64,000 bases of DNA from Chloroflexi bacterium 54-19 (GCA_001898225.1 MKTJ01000048.1:1-64000); one strand, 5' to 3'; counted from the stretch's first letter, positions 1-8,962 are shown. Notes: generated by a model from the sequence alone, not told the origin. Translations and numbers: made by a program.

Positions 1-143
1 CAGACGAAGCGTTAGGGGCGCGGTTGCTGGCCGAGGTCTACTACAGCTACGGCAGGCGGCTAAAGGATTGGAACGACACCCAGAAGTCTTTAGAACTGAT
101 GGAGCGGGCTTACCGTCTCTCTACCGGCAAAGGTCGCGGGTGA
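1..143 (+). CDS. C-terminal end of a TPR-like protein (partial)
   Basis: An open frame enters from the left edge (first full codon at base 3) and stops with TGA at 141-143, giving the last 46 residues of a protein. The tail is helical and contains a stretch like a tetratricopeptide helix pair (AEVYYSYGRRL, then KSLELMERAYRL), followed by a basic GKGRG end. A good hairpin terminator lies directly downstream, which supports this as a true gene end. The function cannot be judged from this fragment. The TPR assignment rests on pattern only. Confidence 0.55.
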   Translation, partial: DEALGARLLAEVYYSYGRRLKDWNDTQKSLELMERAYRLSTGKGRG

Positions 144-177
144 TTCCTGGAAATTAGCTTGTAAGAATTTGAGTGTT

Positions 178-207
178 AAAGGGCGGTCCATGGGATGGGC
201 CGCCTTT
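178..207 (+). terminator. Rho-independent terminator of the upstream gene
   Basis: The hairpin has 12-bp arms (AAAGGGCGGTCC and GGGCCGCCTTTT) around a short loop, with G-T wobbles, and ends in a T run. It lies 35 bases after the stop at 143 and ends about 90 bases before the next start. Confidence 0.7.
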
Positions 208-295
208 TAGTTTGAAGTCTACTTCTCCACCACAATTGACAAGCCGGACCCGAAGAAACATAATTTCAGCCAGTAACAATACAAAGGGAGTAGCA

Positions 296-2005
296 ATGGC
301 GCAAGTTACCGGCCTGAATTCAAAGTCAGAACCCAATCACAACAATAATAACCACGAGACCGAACCGGGTAAGTTCAGCCTGTTAAGACCGTCCGGGCTG
401 GGGCAAAACGAAGGTAATACCCAGGTCGTGCCGGATGAAGCCGACCTGGGGCTGGTTTCGATTATCCGCGCCCTCGACGTGGACGGGCGGCACTACCAGA
501 CGGTCAGCAATATCCTGGGCGAACTCAACTCGAACCCGGCCATTATTTCCTATCGCCAGGATACTCTCTACGAACTGTTGCGCCTGCCCGACCTGGTTGA
601 ACAGTTCAGCGAGGTGTTGCCCCAGTTAATCGAGCTTGCCAGCACCGGGCGTTCCAAAGGTTGGGGCGATAGTTTGCCACTGCCGCAGATTGCGGCCCGC
701 CTGGCCGAACTGGAAATCTATTTAAATTGTGTCGAGATGCTCTGGGCCGCCCTTAAAAATTATGACGAGGGTAGGGGGGCGCAATCTGCGGCGCTGGCCG
801 GTCTACGGGCGCGGTTGGTACAGGCACGGGAAGACCCCATTTTCCAAAACCTTATCGTCGAGTTGCCGGGTTTGCGCTCCCGGCTCAGCCAGGCCAGCAG
901 TGTTACCCTCGGTATCAACCTCGATGCCCAGCTCCGGCCCGAATCGGCCACTCTGCTTTCGGTCAACCAGGACCGGTTTAGCGGCAAGGGTGGGCTGATG
1001 CAAAGGTTGTTGGGGGAGAGGGCCGCCAGTGAAGCCCTGCGCGGCAGCACCAGCCTTTACCCGGCCAACGAAAATCGTCCGCGCACGCCCGAACACGAGC
1101 TTTTCCGCGAACTCGAACGCATTCTGGAAAAAGTGGCCTCACCGGTAGCCGCCGCCCTGTCCCGCTATACCAGGGTGAGCAGCGCCTGGCTGGCCGCACT
1201 CGAACCGGAAGTAGCCTTTTACCTGGGGGCGGTCCGGCTGGTCCACGAAATGCGCCAGGCCGGGTTAGCTTTTTCACGACCGGAAATAGCCCCGATGGCT
1301 GAAAATACCGGGCAACTCCACAATTGCTACAGCCTCGACCTGGCTTTACGCCTCAAGCCGGGTAACCGCCAGCACGAGGTGGTCGCCAACGAAGTTAATT
1401 TTTCTTCGACCGGCCACATTTTTATTATTACAGGGCCGAATAGCGGCGGCAAAACCACCTATACCAGGGCCATCGGCCAGGCGCAACTTCTTTTTCAGGC
1501 CGGGCTGCCGGTCCCGGCAACCACGGCCCGGCTCAGCCCGGTGGACGCCATTTATACCCATTTCGCCAGGGAAGAACGCGCCGACGCCAGCGGGGGCCGC
1601 CTGGCCCAGGAGTTGACCAGCCTCGGCCAGATTTTCCGCAAGGCCAGCCGCCACAGCCTGGTGTTGCTCAACGAGCCGTTGACCGGGACCGACCACGTTT
1701 CGGCGGGTTCACTTGGCAAAGATTTACTGGCGGGGCTCAAACTCCTGGGAGCCAGGGCCATTTTTGTAACCCACCTTCACGAACTGCTTGACGATCCCTC
1801 TTTAAGCCCCGACCACGGCATCGTCAGCCTGGTCGCGGTCGCCACCATGCAAAATACCGGTGGCCCGGCCTTCCAGCCAAGCTACAAGATTATTCCCGGT
1901 CTGCCACGCGCCCTCGCCAACGCCGCCGAACTGGCCCGCCAGCACGGTTTGAGCCTTAACCAGATTACCCAGACCCTGCGCGAACGGGGTATGTTAGTCG
2001 ATTAA
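296..2005 (+). CDS. MutS-related ATPase without mismatch-binding domain
   Basis: This is a 569-residue protein of the MutS ATPase family (domain V, PF00488 type). The ATP-binding half is clear: Walker A GPNSGGKTT at residues 380-388, a following ADASGGRLAQEL segment like the MutS signature, and a Walker B position reading LVLLNEP, with Asn before the Glu where MutS has Asp. A histidine switch region (FVTHLHEL) follows. The N-terminal half is helical, resembling the core/lever region, and there is no recognisable mismatch-recognition, connector or Smr nuclease domain, so it is neither MutS1 nor MutS2. The ATG at 296 is preferred over an upstream in-frame start because AAAGGGAG precedes it. The N-terminal 50 residues are low in complexity (Asn/His-rich). 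The role is probably DNA-structure or nucleic-acid handling, but the target is unknown. It has its own transcription unit. Confidence 0.85.
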   Translation: MAQVTGLNSKSEPNHNNNNHETEPGKFSLLRPSGLGQNEGNTQVVPDEADLGLVSIIRALDVDGRHYQTVSNILGELNSNPAIISYRQDTLYELLRLPDLVEQFSEVLPQLIELASTGRSKGWGDSLPLPQIAARLAELEIYLNCVEMLWAALKNYDEGRGAQSAALAGLRARLVQAREDPIFQNLIVELPGLRSRLSQASSVTLGINLDAQLRPESATLLSVNQDRFSGKGGLMQRLLGERAASEALRGSTSLYPANENRPRTPEHELFRELERILEKVASPVAAALSRYTRVSSAWLAALEPEVAFYLGAVRLVHEMRQAGLAFSRPEIAPMAENTGQLHNCYSLDLALRLKPGNRQHEVVANEVNFSSTGHIFIITGPNSGGKTTYTRAIGQAQLLFQAGLPVPATTARLSPVDAIYTHFAREERADASGGRLAQELTSLGQIFRKASRHSLVLLNEPLTGTDHVSAGSLGKDLLAGLKLLGARAIFVTHLHELLDDPSLSPDHGIVSLVAVATMQNTGGPAFQPSYKIIPGLPRALANAAELARQHGLSLNQITQTLRERGMLVD

Positions 2006-2296
2006 CCGGCCTGCTAAAGATATTCTTTACGCAACCTTTTGTTAAATTCTGTCTTTTTGAGGCTACCAAAAAATCGGCCTTTTTGATACACTGTTAGCGG
2101 CGTTGCAGAGAGTAGCATATAAATGAACAAAACTGGGTTTCGTTGGTTTAGCAGGCATCCGGGAGAATTCTAATCCGGCCCAAATAAGATTTTTATCATC
2201 ACTACAAACTCAAACCACATTGATGGTATTCGCAATAAAAGTACGTTTGCCCGTTATGTACTGTCCAAGTAAGAATTCAAACAAGGAGGTTTGTGC

Positions 2297-3625
2297 ATGA
2301 GCAGGCCAAACAGCAGCACACTTACCATAATCCTGGCTGGCGGTCAGGGTGAACGCTTGAGCATTTTTTCGGAAAAACGGGCTAAACCGGCGGTGCCATT
2401 TGCCGGAAAGTACCGCATTATTGACTTTGCCCTCAGTAACTGTGTCAACTCCGGTCTGACCGATATCCTGGTCCTGACCCAATACCGTCCCAGTTCCTTG
2501 CACGACCATATTGGAATTGGCCGCCCCTGGGATTTGGACCGCCTGCATGGGGGCGTGCGTATGGTGTCGCCTTACCTGGGGCGCAAAGATGCCGACTGGT
2601 ACCGGGGTACCTCCGACGCGGTCTATCAGAACCTGAGCGAACTGGCTAACTGGAAAGGCGATACCGTCCTTATCCTGGGTGGCGACCACATCTACAAGAT
2701 GGACTACCGCCCCATGATAAACATGCATCTCGAAAAGGACGCCGATGTTACAGTCGGGGTGATGCATATCCCGATTGAAGAAGCCCACCGGTTCGGCATC
2801 GTAACCTCCAACGAGGAAGGCCGGATTGTCGATTTCCAGGAGAAACCCAAACAGCCCAAGAGTAACCAGGTCTCGATGGGTATCTATGTCTTCAAAAAAG
2901 ATGCGCTGGTGGACCGGTTGTTGGAGGACGCCAGGGATCCCCACAGCCAGCACGACTTCGGTCACAATATCATTCCTAAAATGCTCGATGATGGCGACCG
3001 TGCCTTTGCCTATCCTTTCCTCGATTACTGGCGCGATGTCGGGACGGTCCAGTCCTACTGGGAAGCCAACATGGAACTTTTGACCGACCCTCCGGCGGTA
3101 GACCTTTACGAGCGCAAATGGATTATTTATACCAAGAGCGAGGAGCGCCCTTCCGCCATTATCGGTTCCGAGGCTAAGGTTGAGCGGAGCATGGTTTCGC
3201 ACGGCTGCCAGATTTACGGCCAGGTTATCCATAGCGTCCTTTCACCGGGCGTGATTGTCGAGGAAGGCGCGGTCGTCAAGGATTCGATTATCATGTTCGA
3301 TACTGTGGTCGGCAAGAATAGCGTGATTGACCACATGGTTATTGATAAGGAAGTGATAATCGGCCCGGATAGCCAGCTTGGGGTTGGAGATGATTTTGAT
3401 ACACCCAACAAACTCGAACCGGGTCGCCTCAATACTGGGTTGAGCATCATCGGAAAACGGGCGCACTTACCGGCGGGCCTCAAGGTAGGGCGTAACGTGA
3501 AAATCGGGACCGACCTGCGTCCCACCGATTTCCCCGGTCTTGAGATAGCGACCGGCGAGACGGTCCAGGTCACTCAGCCCGACCTGCGCGAACTGGTCCA
3601 TCGCCTCGAACACGCCAGCGAATAA
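2297..3625 (+). CDS. glgC: Glucose-1-phosphate adenylyltransferase
   Basis: GlgC makes ADP-glucose from glucose 1-phosphate and ATP, the committed step of bacterial glycogen synthesis. The 442-residue protein starts with the nucleotide-binding loop (LAGGQGERL, residues 13-21), then EKRAKPAVPFAGKYRI, the GGDHIYKMDY active-site segment and FQEKPK. The C-terminal quarter has the hexapeptide-like repeats of the left-handed beta-helix that carries the allosteric sites. The ATG at 2297 is chosen because a strong AAGGAGG stands 7 bases upstream; a TTG two codons earlier overlaps that site. glgA follows after 59 bases, so the two are probably one operon. Confidence 0.95.
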   Translation: MSRPNSSTLTIILAGGQGERLSIFSEKRAKPAVPFAGKYRIIDFALSNCVNSGLTDILVLTQYRPSSLHDHIGIGRPWDLDRLHGGVRMVSPYLGRKDADWYRGTSDAVYQNLSELANWKGDTVLILGGDHIYKMDYRPMINMHLEKDADVTVGVMHIPIEEAHRFGIVTSNEEGRIVDFQEKPKQPKSNQVSMGIYVFKKDALVDRLLEDARDPHSQHDFGHNIIPKMLDDGDRAFAYPFLDYWRDVGTVQSYWEANMELLTDPPAVDLYERKWIIYTKSEERPSAIIGSEAKVERSMVSHGCQIYGQVIHSVLSPGVIVEEGAVVKDSIIMFDTVVGKNSVIDHMVIDKEVIIGPDSQLGVGDDFDTPNKLEPGRLNTGLSIIGKRAHLPAGLKVGRNVKIGTDLRPTDFPGLEIATGETVQVTQPDLRELVHRLEHASE

Positions 3626-3684
3626 TTCCGGCTGTTAGCAATCACCCCAATGTCGAAATGAAAGGTGGTAACGAAAGGAATTTT

Positions 3685-4908
3685 ATGGCTAAGTTGAACA
3701 AAGTTGGAATTATCTCCAAAGAGTATCCACCGAACGTGTATGGCGGGGCAGGTGTCCACGTCGAGTACCTAACCCGCGAGCTTGCCAAACTGGTGCCGGT
3801 GGAGGTGCGCTGTTTTGGCAACCAGGATGTTCACGAAGGGAACCTGACCGTTAAAGGCTACGAGATGTGGGACGAGGTCAAGAAAAACACTGACCCCCGT
3901 TTTGTCGGCGCGGTGGATGCTTTCGTGCGGAACCTGGCAATGGCAAAAGATAATTTCGATGCCGATGTGGTCCACTGTCACACCTGGTACGCCGATATGG
4001 CCGGTATCCTCATGTCCAAACTGTGGGGCGTGCCCTCGGTTATGACCATCCATTCGCTCGAACCACTCCGCCCCTGGAAGGTCGAGCAACTCGGCAACGC
4101 CTATCACCTGAGCGCCTGGATGGAGCGGACTGCTATCGAGCAGGCCGACGCTATCATTGCGGTTTCGAAGGAGACTAAAGAGGACGTGCTGCGTTTCTTT
4201 GACATTCCGCCCGCGAAAATCCACGTCATTTACAACGGTATCGACCTTGACCAGTACCGCAAGGCCGCCGCAACCGACGCTTTGCGCAAGTACGGGGTTG
4301 ACCCTGACCGGCCCTATGTGCTTTTCGTGGGCCGCATCACCCGCCAGAAAGGTATCATCCACCTCGTCAACGCCATCCCGGAGATTGACCCGTCATTGCA
4401 GGTGGTCCTGTGCGCGGGCGCGCCCGACACGCCCGAAATCGGCCAGGAAATGACCCAGCGTATCAAGGAAGTCAGCGCCGACCGCAAAGATGTCATCTGG
4501 ATCCAGGAGATGCTCTCCCGGTCCGATGTCATCCAGTTTTATTCGCACGCGGCGGTCTTCTGCTGCCCCTCGGTCTACGAGCCGTTTGGTATCATCAACC
4601 TCGAAGCGATGGCCTGCGAGACAGCGGTCGTGGCCTCGGCAGTGGGTGGTATCAAAGAGGTGGTTGTACCGGGTGAAACCGGGCTACTGGTAGATCTCAA
4701 GCTAAAGCCGGGTACTTTCGACCCCGAAGAACCTCAGAAGTTCGCCCACGAACTGGCCGAGAGTATCAACAAGGTCGCGCTCGACCCGGAATTGCAGGCG
4801 AAGTTTGGCAAGAACGGGCGGCGGCGGGTGGAGGAAACCTTTAGCTGGGCCGCGATTGCTCAGCAGACCCTCGACCTCTACAAATCGCTGGTCGAAGGGG
4901 AAGGTTAG
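3685..4908 (+). CDS. glgA: GT4 glucosyltransferase, GlgA/GlgM (Rv1212c-like) type
   Basis: This 407-residue GT4 enzyme uses ADP-glucose. Its motifs follow the actinobacterial type typified by M. tuberculosis Rv1212c rather than the longer E. coli GlgA (GT5): EYPPNVYGGAGVHVEYL near the N-terminus, HTWYADMAG, HSLEPLRPWK, FVGRITRQKG, CAGAPDTPE, and the GT4 donor-site stretch PSVYEPFGIINLEAMAC. Rv1212c-type enzymes were first called glycogen synthases and were later shown to make maltose 1-phosphate (GlgM). Which product is formed here cannot be read from sequence. The start at 3685 follows AAAGGAA; the ATG at 3658 has no ribosome site. It is downstream of glgC in the same direction and ends at a strong terminator. 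Confidence 0.9.
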   Translation: MAKLNKVGIISKEYPPNVYGGAGVHVEYLTRELAKLVPVEVRCFGNQDVHEGNLTVKGYEMWDEVKKNTDPRFVGAVDAFVRNLAMAKDNFDADVVHCHTWYADMAGILMSKLWGVPSVMTIHSLEPLRPWKVEQLGNAYHLSAWMERTAIEQADAIIAVSKETKEDVLRFFDIPPAKIHVIYNGIDLDQYRKAAATDALRKYGVDPDRPYVLFVGRITRQKGIIHLVNAIPEIDPSLQVVLCAGAPDTPEIGQEMTQRIKEVSADRKDVIWIQEMLSRSDVIQFYSHAAVFCCPSVYEPFGIINLEAMACETAVVASAVGGIKEVVVPGETGLLVDLKLKPGTFDPEEPQKFAHELAESINKVALDPELQAKFGKNGRRRVEETFSWAAIAQQTLDLYKSLVEGEG

Positions 4909-4921
4909 TTTTTCCAGGATA

Positions 4922-4953
4922 ACAAAAATCCAGCCGCCCGGCTGGATTTTTGT
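4922..4953 (+). terminator. Terminator after glgC-glgA
   Basis: A perfect 14-bp inverted repeat (ACAAAAATCCAGCC / GGCTGGATTTTTGT) closes over a 4-base loop, with a built-in T run. It begins 14 bases after the glgA stop and closes the glg operon. The A-rich left arm means it could also act on the other strand. Confidence 0.9.
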
Positions 4954-5029
4954 TTCCCATTTGCTGGTTATAGGTATCTCAAAACCCATGACGTGAACAG
5001 TAAATTACAAGTCTTTAACAGGCCTAATT

Positions 5030-5470
5030 TTAAGGATTCTTATTCGATTCGTACTGAATCAGGGCCGAAGCGATGGTCGCTTTGCTAAGTTGGTTCAGGT
5101 ATTGCACCTTTTTAAGTAAAGCCTCCGCGACCTGGGGTTGCCCGGTGAGTTGCTTATTGACCTCAACGGTAATAATTTCTTCCAGTTTGTCCACGGCATC
5201 GAGCATCGGTTGCAGACCCGGATTTAATTCAAGTACGACCGACAGCGAGTCTTTGAGGTTGGTCGTGTTAAAGCCGGTCCCTTCGAGCCGTTTGATAATC
5301 CGGTCGATGCTGCCGACGGTAAACCCATTCCGTACCCGGACTTCGACTTGCCGGTAAAATGGTATGGACGACAAAGCGTCCTGGTAAAGTTCAATTAAAT
5401 GCTGGCGCTGCGATTTCAGCCAGGCCAGCCCCTGCTGATTTAGTTCGTAAGGACCCAATTTACCACTCAT
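5030..5470 (-). CDS. Conserved-looking hypothetical helical protein
   Basis: The predicted protein has 146 residues and no signal peptide or membrane segment. It is mostly alpha-helical, with a basic middle (RVRNGFTVGSIDRIIKRLEG) that could be a small DNA- or ligand-binding patch, and an amphipathic C-terminal half. I do not recognise a family. It stands alone on the minus strand, with its 3' end facing the glg terminator, and is preceded by an AT-rich upstream region. Codon use resembles the neighbours, so it is probably a real gene. Confidence 0.6.
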   Translation of the reverse strand: MSGKLGPYELNQQGLAWLKSQRQHLIELYQDALSSIPFYRQVEVRVRNGFTVGSIDRIIKRLEGTGFNTTNLKDSLSVVLELNPGLQPMLDAVDKLEEIITVEVNKQLTGQPQVAEALLKKVQYLNQLSKATIASALIQYESNKNP

Positions 5471-5698
5471 CCCGAAAAATTCTCCTCGGCATCAAATATA
5501 TTTTACGCCTGGTTTAAGCATAATCTGAAATGATGGCAATTCTGTGAAGCAGTTGTTACAGTAACTTTTCTAGAATTAAAAAAAAATATTAACTATGTTA
5601 AACAAATACGAATTAAAATAAGGCGGACCTTTGCCAGGAGTTTATAATATAAAATAAACTTTTCGTGATTACAAGTGGAAAACTTTTTAACCAAAAAG

Positions 5699-5727
5699 AA
5701 ACGGCCCCGATTCCGCAGGGGCCGTTT
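5699..5727 (-). terminator. Terminator of the CHRD-like gene
   Basis: 10-bp arms (AAACGGCCCC / GGGGCCGTTT) surround a 9-base loop. Read on the minus strand the hairpin runs into a T-rich stretch. It lies just past the stop of the gene at 5752. Confidence 0.85.
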
Positions 5728-5751
5728 CTCCAGAACTTTCAGGTGAAAAGA

Positions 5752-6327
5752 CTATTTGCCGTTTTTGCGGACCAGGCGATAGCCCGCGCCTGTAACAACC
5801 ATCAGTCCCAGCAACCCGGCCAGTAAAGCCACCGGGAAACCGCTCTCCTGGCTCACGCCGCCGAGACCAGCCGCCGGAGCGCCAGGCGCACCGCCCTGGG
5901 CCGGTACAGCCGCCGGAATATCGGCGCAGCTAACCGGATTGCCCGGCGGGTTCGAGGAAGTATGGTACTGCACGTAGTGTTTGCCATCGGTCACCTGGGC
6001 GTAAGTCAGGGTATTTTCGGTGGTGTCTGCGCTGCCGGCACCGCTGGCATCCGCCGTAATCGAGTTCAACGGAACTACTACACCCCCCTGCGCCGCGCAG
6101 GAACCTACGTGGATATGGCCGTCGTGCTTGGTACTGGGGTCAAAACCGCTCAGCTTCACGCTGACCATAACGCCATTACCGGCCTGGGTCAGAGTTGCCG
6201 TACCGGTGACTTTGGAGCCTCCTGTCGCCTGCATCTGTATGGTGACGGATGGGGCGGACTGGGCCGACGCTACACCGATGGTCGCCAGTACCAATAAAAG
6301 CACTCCGAAAACACTTAATTTTCTCAT
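5752..6327 (-). CDS. Secreted, membrane-anchored CHRD-like protein
   Basis: The 191-residue protein begins with a signal peptide (residues 1-22, cleavage near ASAQS). The body is a beta-rich domain with alternating VTIQMQATGG and GTATLTQAGNGVMVSVKLSGF strands, then GHIHVGSCAAQGGVVVPL and HYVQYHTSSNPPGNPVSCADIP. This layout matches CHRD/superoxide-dismutase-like extracellular domains, and the two cysteines probably form a disulfide. An Ala/Pro/Gly-rich spacer leads to one transmembrane helix (about 163-184) and a short basic tail (RKNGK). It should therefore sit on the outer face of the membrane. The His residues could bind metal, but the enzyme-type ligand set is not evident. It is monocistronic, with a terminator directly downstream. 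Confidence 0.75.
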   Translation of the reverse strand: MRKLSVFGVLLLVLATIGVASAQSAPSVTIQMQATGGSKVTGTATLTQAGNGVMVSVKLSGFDPSTKHDGHIHVGSCAAQGGVVVPLNSITADASGAGSADTTENTLTYAQVTDGKHYVQYHTSSNPPGNPVSCADIPAAVPAQGGAPGAPAAGLGGVSQESGFPVALLAGLLGLMVVTGAGYRLVRKNGK

Positions 6328-6796
6328 GAGAAAATATCCTCGTTTCGTGTCTACAATGTTTCCTTAAAAATTAGACGCTGGTTAGTTTGATCGTTCGGTA
6401 GAAATACCGTGCGAACTCAATGTTGTTCCTACTCAACGGGGCTTGTGCCTGTTGCGTTACCAAAACCGTTAAAAGCTGTAATGCAAGTTTAGCTCTGGAA
6501 CCGTTTTGGATAGCCACTATTTAATACGGTGGATTCGACAGTTTGGAACATCTCTCGCCGTCTGAATCATTATAATCCCCTAAATCAATTTAGGAAATAG
6601 CCTAATCGAATTTCTACAATCAGATTTAACCAAATCTTCCCTGTTTGTTTCCTATAAAATGGCTTAAAAATCGCCTTAACAGGTTGTTTTAAACACCTTG
6701 TTTTTATATCATTCATAACAGGCACATTACCGCCGTTGAAAACTGTCGCGGCAGCAAAGGTTTGAGTTAGCAATCTCCTAAAGAAAGACCTTATTT
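6328..6796. other. 469-bp AT-rich gap between divergent genes
   Basis: This should hold the promoters of the CHRD-like gene (minus) and crtB (plus). A TATAAT at about 6570-6575 is the only strong -10-like string, and no good -35 stands 17 bases upstream of it. A 62-codon minus-strand frame at 6585-6773 has no coding character. Nothing else was recognised. Confidence 0.4.
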
Positions 6797-7801
6797 ATGG
6801 CTATTTCTCGGAAACCCCAGGATTTAATTGAAATACCGTCCGGCGCATTGGCATCTGAATTTAGCCGGCTGGAGGATTTGGAACCTGACCACATCGCCCA
6901 GGCTTACGAGCATTGTCGTCTGGTGACGCGCCAGGGCTCCAAGACCTTCTATTTCGGGGCCCGGTTTCTTCCCCTCGAAAAGCGCCGGGCGATGTGGGCG
7001 GTCTATAACTTCTGCCGCCTGACCGATGACCTGGTGGATAAAGCTGGGGACCTGGCCCTGCCCCAAATTCAAGCGCGCCTGTCAGAGTGGGAAGCCGAAC
7101 TGCTGGAGTCTTTCGAGGGCCGGGTTCGCGCCTCTCGCCCTTCGATGGTCGCCTGGCTAGACACCGTCCGGGCCTATAACCTGGACGCCCAGGCCCCGCT
7201 TGACCTGATTAAAGGGGTCAGGATGGACCTGGAAAAGAGCCGTTACGCCAATTTCGAGGAATTACATCTTTATTGCTACCGGGTTGCCAGTACGGTCGGC
7301 CTGATGGCCTCGCAGGTGATGGGTTATAGCGACCCTCGCGCCCTGGAATATGCCGTGAACCTGGGAGTCGCCATGCAACTGACCAATATTCTGCGCGATG
7401 TGGGTGAAGATGCCCAGGCCGGGCGCATCTATCTCCCACAGGATGAGATGGCCCGCTTTGGCTATACCGAGGACGCTTTGTTGCGGGGCGAGGTCAGCCC
7501 GCAGTTTGTCCGCCTGATGCGCTTCCAGATAAACCGGGCCCGCCGCTACTATAACCAGGCTTTACCCGGTATCGAATATCTCCCGGAAGACTGCCGGCTT
7601 TCTATCAGCGTGGCGGCCCGGTTATACAGCCGGATTCTCACAAAAATTGAGCGCAACAACTACGATGTCTTTACGCGCCGGGCTTTTGTCCCTAAATCGG
7701 AAAAGTTGCTGGGGCTGACCAGGGCCTGGCTTGGCCGGAAACTGGGCTGGCACGAACTTCCCTCCGGCCCGCTTGGCAGCTACGAGGAAGCCGACGCCTG
7801 A
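6797..7801 (+). CDS. crtB: Phytoene synthase (squalene/phytoene synthase family)
   Basis: CrtB condenses two geranylgeranyl diphosphates head to head into phytoene, the first carotenoid. The 334-residue protein has both Asp-rich motifs of the family: DDLVD at residues 77-81, and LRDVGED with the Asp/Glu cluster at 201-205. SKTFYFGARFLP near residue 48 and GRIYLP after the second motif are also typical. Squalene synthase or HpnC/D-type hydroxysqualene enzymes share this fold. CrtB is favoured by the NILRDVGED/GRIYLPQDE pattern and by the CruA/CruP-like and phytoene-desaturase-like genes elsewhere in the window. It is not clustered with them. The ribosome site (AAAGAAAG) is weak. Confidence 0.88.
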   Translation: MAISRKPQDLIEIPSGALASEFSRLEDLEPDHIAQAYEHCRLVTRQGSKTFYFGARFLPLEKRRAMWAVYNFCRLTDDLVDKAGDLALPQIQARLSEWEAELLESFEGRVRASRPSMVAWLDTVRAYNLDAQAPLDLIKGVRMDLEKSRYANFEELHLYCYRVASTVGLMASQVMGYSDPRALEYAVNLGVAMQLTNILRDVGEDAQAGRIYLPQDEMARFGYTEDALLRGEVSPQFVRLMRFQINRARRYYNQALPGIEYLPEDCRLSISVAARLYSRILTKIERNNYDVFTRRAFVPKSEKLLGLTRAWLGRKLGWHELPSGPLGSYEEADA

Positions 7802-7944
7802 GTATTTGCCCTTATCGGATTGGTCGTTCACCTCTTTCCCAAAAAGTATTGAATAAGCCTGTCAGCTAATCAAGGCTTAATAAACCTTGCCCGCTCCTTT
7901 AACGTATAAGTAAGTAGGGTTGGGCTTTTTAGCTAAATGGTTTA

Positions 7945-8280
7945 ATGGAAAGAAGAACGACAATGCTGGGGATTTTACGGGTGCGCTGGCTGATAACTTT
8001 ATTGCCGCGCACAATTAAATATTTTATTAGCGAGAAAGTGCCTTTTTATTACAAACTTATTCTATTAATACCCATCTTCTGGGCTCTTACCCCGGTTGCC
8101 CGTATCACTAATATCTGGCCCATCCTGGGTTTGCTGGATGAATTCACCATTATCCTGCTGACGATGGCGCTTTTTACCTGGCTGGTCGGGCGTCACCAGT
8201 TGAGTAAGGCTCCGCCCGTTACCGCCAAAGTCGAAATTATCGAAGGGGAATATTACATCAAAGATAAAACTTCCCGCTGA
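7945..8280 (+). CDS. DUF1232 (YkvA-like) small membrane protein
   Basis: The protein has 111 residues. The middle (residues 35-75) matches the DUF1232 pattern: a hydrophobic helix, then ALTPVARITNIWPILGLLDEF in the place of the usual SPIDLIPDFIPVLGYLDD, then a second hydrophobic helix. A short polar tail follows. It is probably a two-helix inner-membrane protein of unknown role. An alternative start at 7963 has a better purine-rich site in front of it (GGAAAGAAG). It is downstream of crtB by 143 bases and may or may not be co-transcribed. Confidence 0.7.
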   Translation: MERRTTMLGILRVRWLITLLPRTIKYFISEKVPFYYKLILLIPIFWALTPVARITNIWPILGLLDEFTIILLTMALFTWLVGRHQLSKAPPVTAKVEIIEGEYYIKDKTSR

Positions 8281-8314
8281 CCCTGGTTTCTAAAAAGAAT
8301 AAAAGCCGCCCCGG

Positions 8315-8962
8315 TCAGGAACGTCTTAGAAAATCTAAAGTTCGTTCCCAGGCCAACTCGGCGGCTTCTTTGTTGTAAGCCTGGGGGCGGTCCGGTTCGG
8401 CGAACCAGTGACCGGTGCCGGGATAGCGGTAAAAAGTAGCGGGGCGTCCGGCTTCGCTGAGGGTTGTTTCCAGTGCCCGGACATTTTCCTCCGGTTCCTC
8501 GTGGTCTTTTTCGGCGAAGTGGCCCAGGTAGTCTGCTTGCGAGGCGGTGAAATCGTCCGGGCCGGTGGCATAATAGATAACGACCGCGCGGATTTTAGCG
8601 GGAATCCGGTTCGACACATCTAGCGCGAAAAACCCACCGAGCGAGAAACCAATCACCGCCAGCCCTTTTGCGTCAGGGTCGGCCAGTTCGCTTAAATAGG
8701 CGGTGGCGATGTCTACCTCAGACCGGGATTTTTCGAGGTTATCAAACAAAGCGCTGCTTAGTTCGGTGGCTTCGGGGATAGTGTCCACGACCTTGCCGTG
8801 ATAGAGGTCCGGGGCAAAGACGGTGAACCCGGCCTCGGCCAGGCGGTTGCAATAGTCTTTGATGGTGTCGTTCAGGCCCCACCAGGGATGAAGGACCAGC
8901 ACAGGCCGTCCTTGTCCTGAAGCTGATTGAACCAGGTAACCGTCGGGTTGGGTAATTGGCAT
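8315..8962 (-). CDS. Dienelactone-hydrolase family protein with Ser nucleophile
   Basis: This is a cytoplasmic alpha/beta hydrolase of 215 residues. The fold elements of the dienelactone hydrolase family are present: VLVLHPWWGLNDTI, FTVFAPDLYHG, the nucleophile elbow GFSLGG with Ser107, an acid candidate Asp153, and His185 in GTGHWFAEPDRPQAYN. Classical dienelactone hydrolases have Cys at the elbow (GFCLGG); here it is Ser, so esterase-like chemistry is likely and the substrate is unknown. The distance to the protocatechuate operon at 58-63 kb gives no support for a role in ring-fission metabolism. Confidence 0.85.
   Translation of the reverse strand: MPITQPDGYLVQSASGQGRPVLVLHPWWGLNDTIKDYCNRLAEAGFTVFAPDLYHGKVVDTIPEATELSSALFDNLEKSRSEVDIATAYLSELADPDAKGLAVIGFSLGGFFALDVSNRIPAKIRAVVIYYATGPDDFTASQADYLGHFAEKDHEEPEENVRALETTLSEAGRPATFYRYPGTGHWFAEPDRPQAYNKEAAELAWERTLDFLRRS

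Noticed and set aside
2210..3232. A 340-codon minus-strand frame opposite glgC
   Set aside because: GlgC is a full-length match on the plus strand, and the antisense frame has no ribosome site or domain.
6585..6773. 62-codon minus-strand frame upstream of crtB
   Set aside because: No ribosome site and no coding bias in AT-rich promoter sequence.
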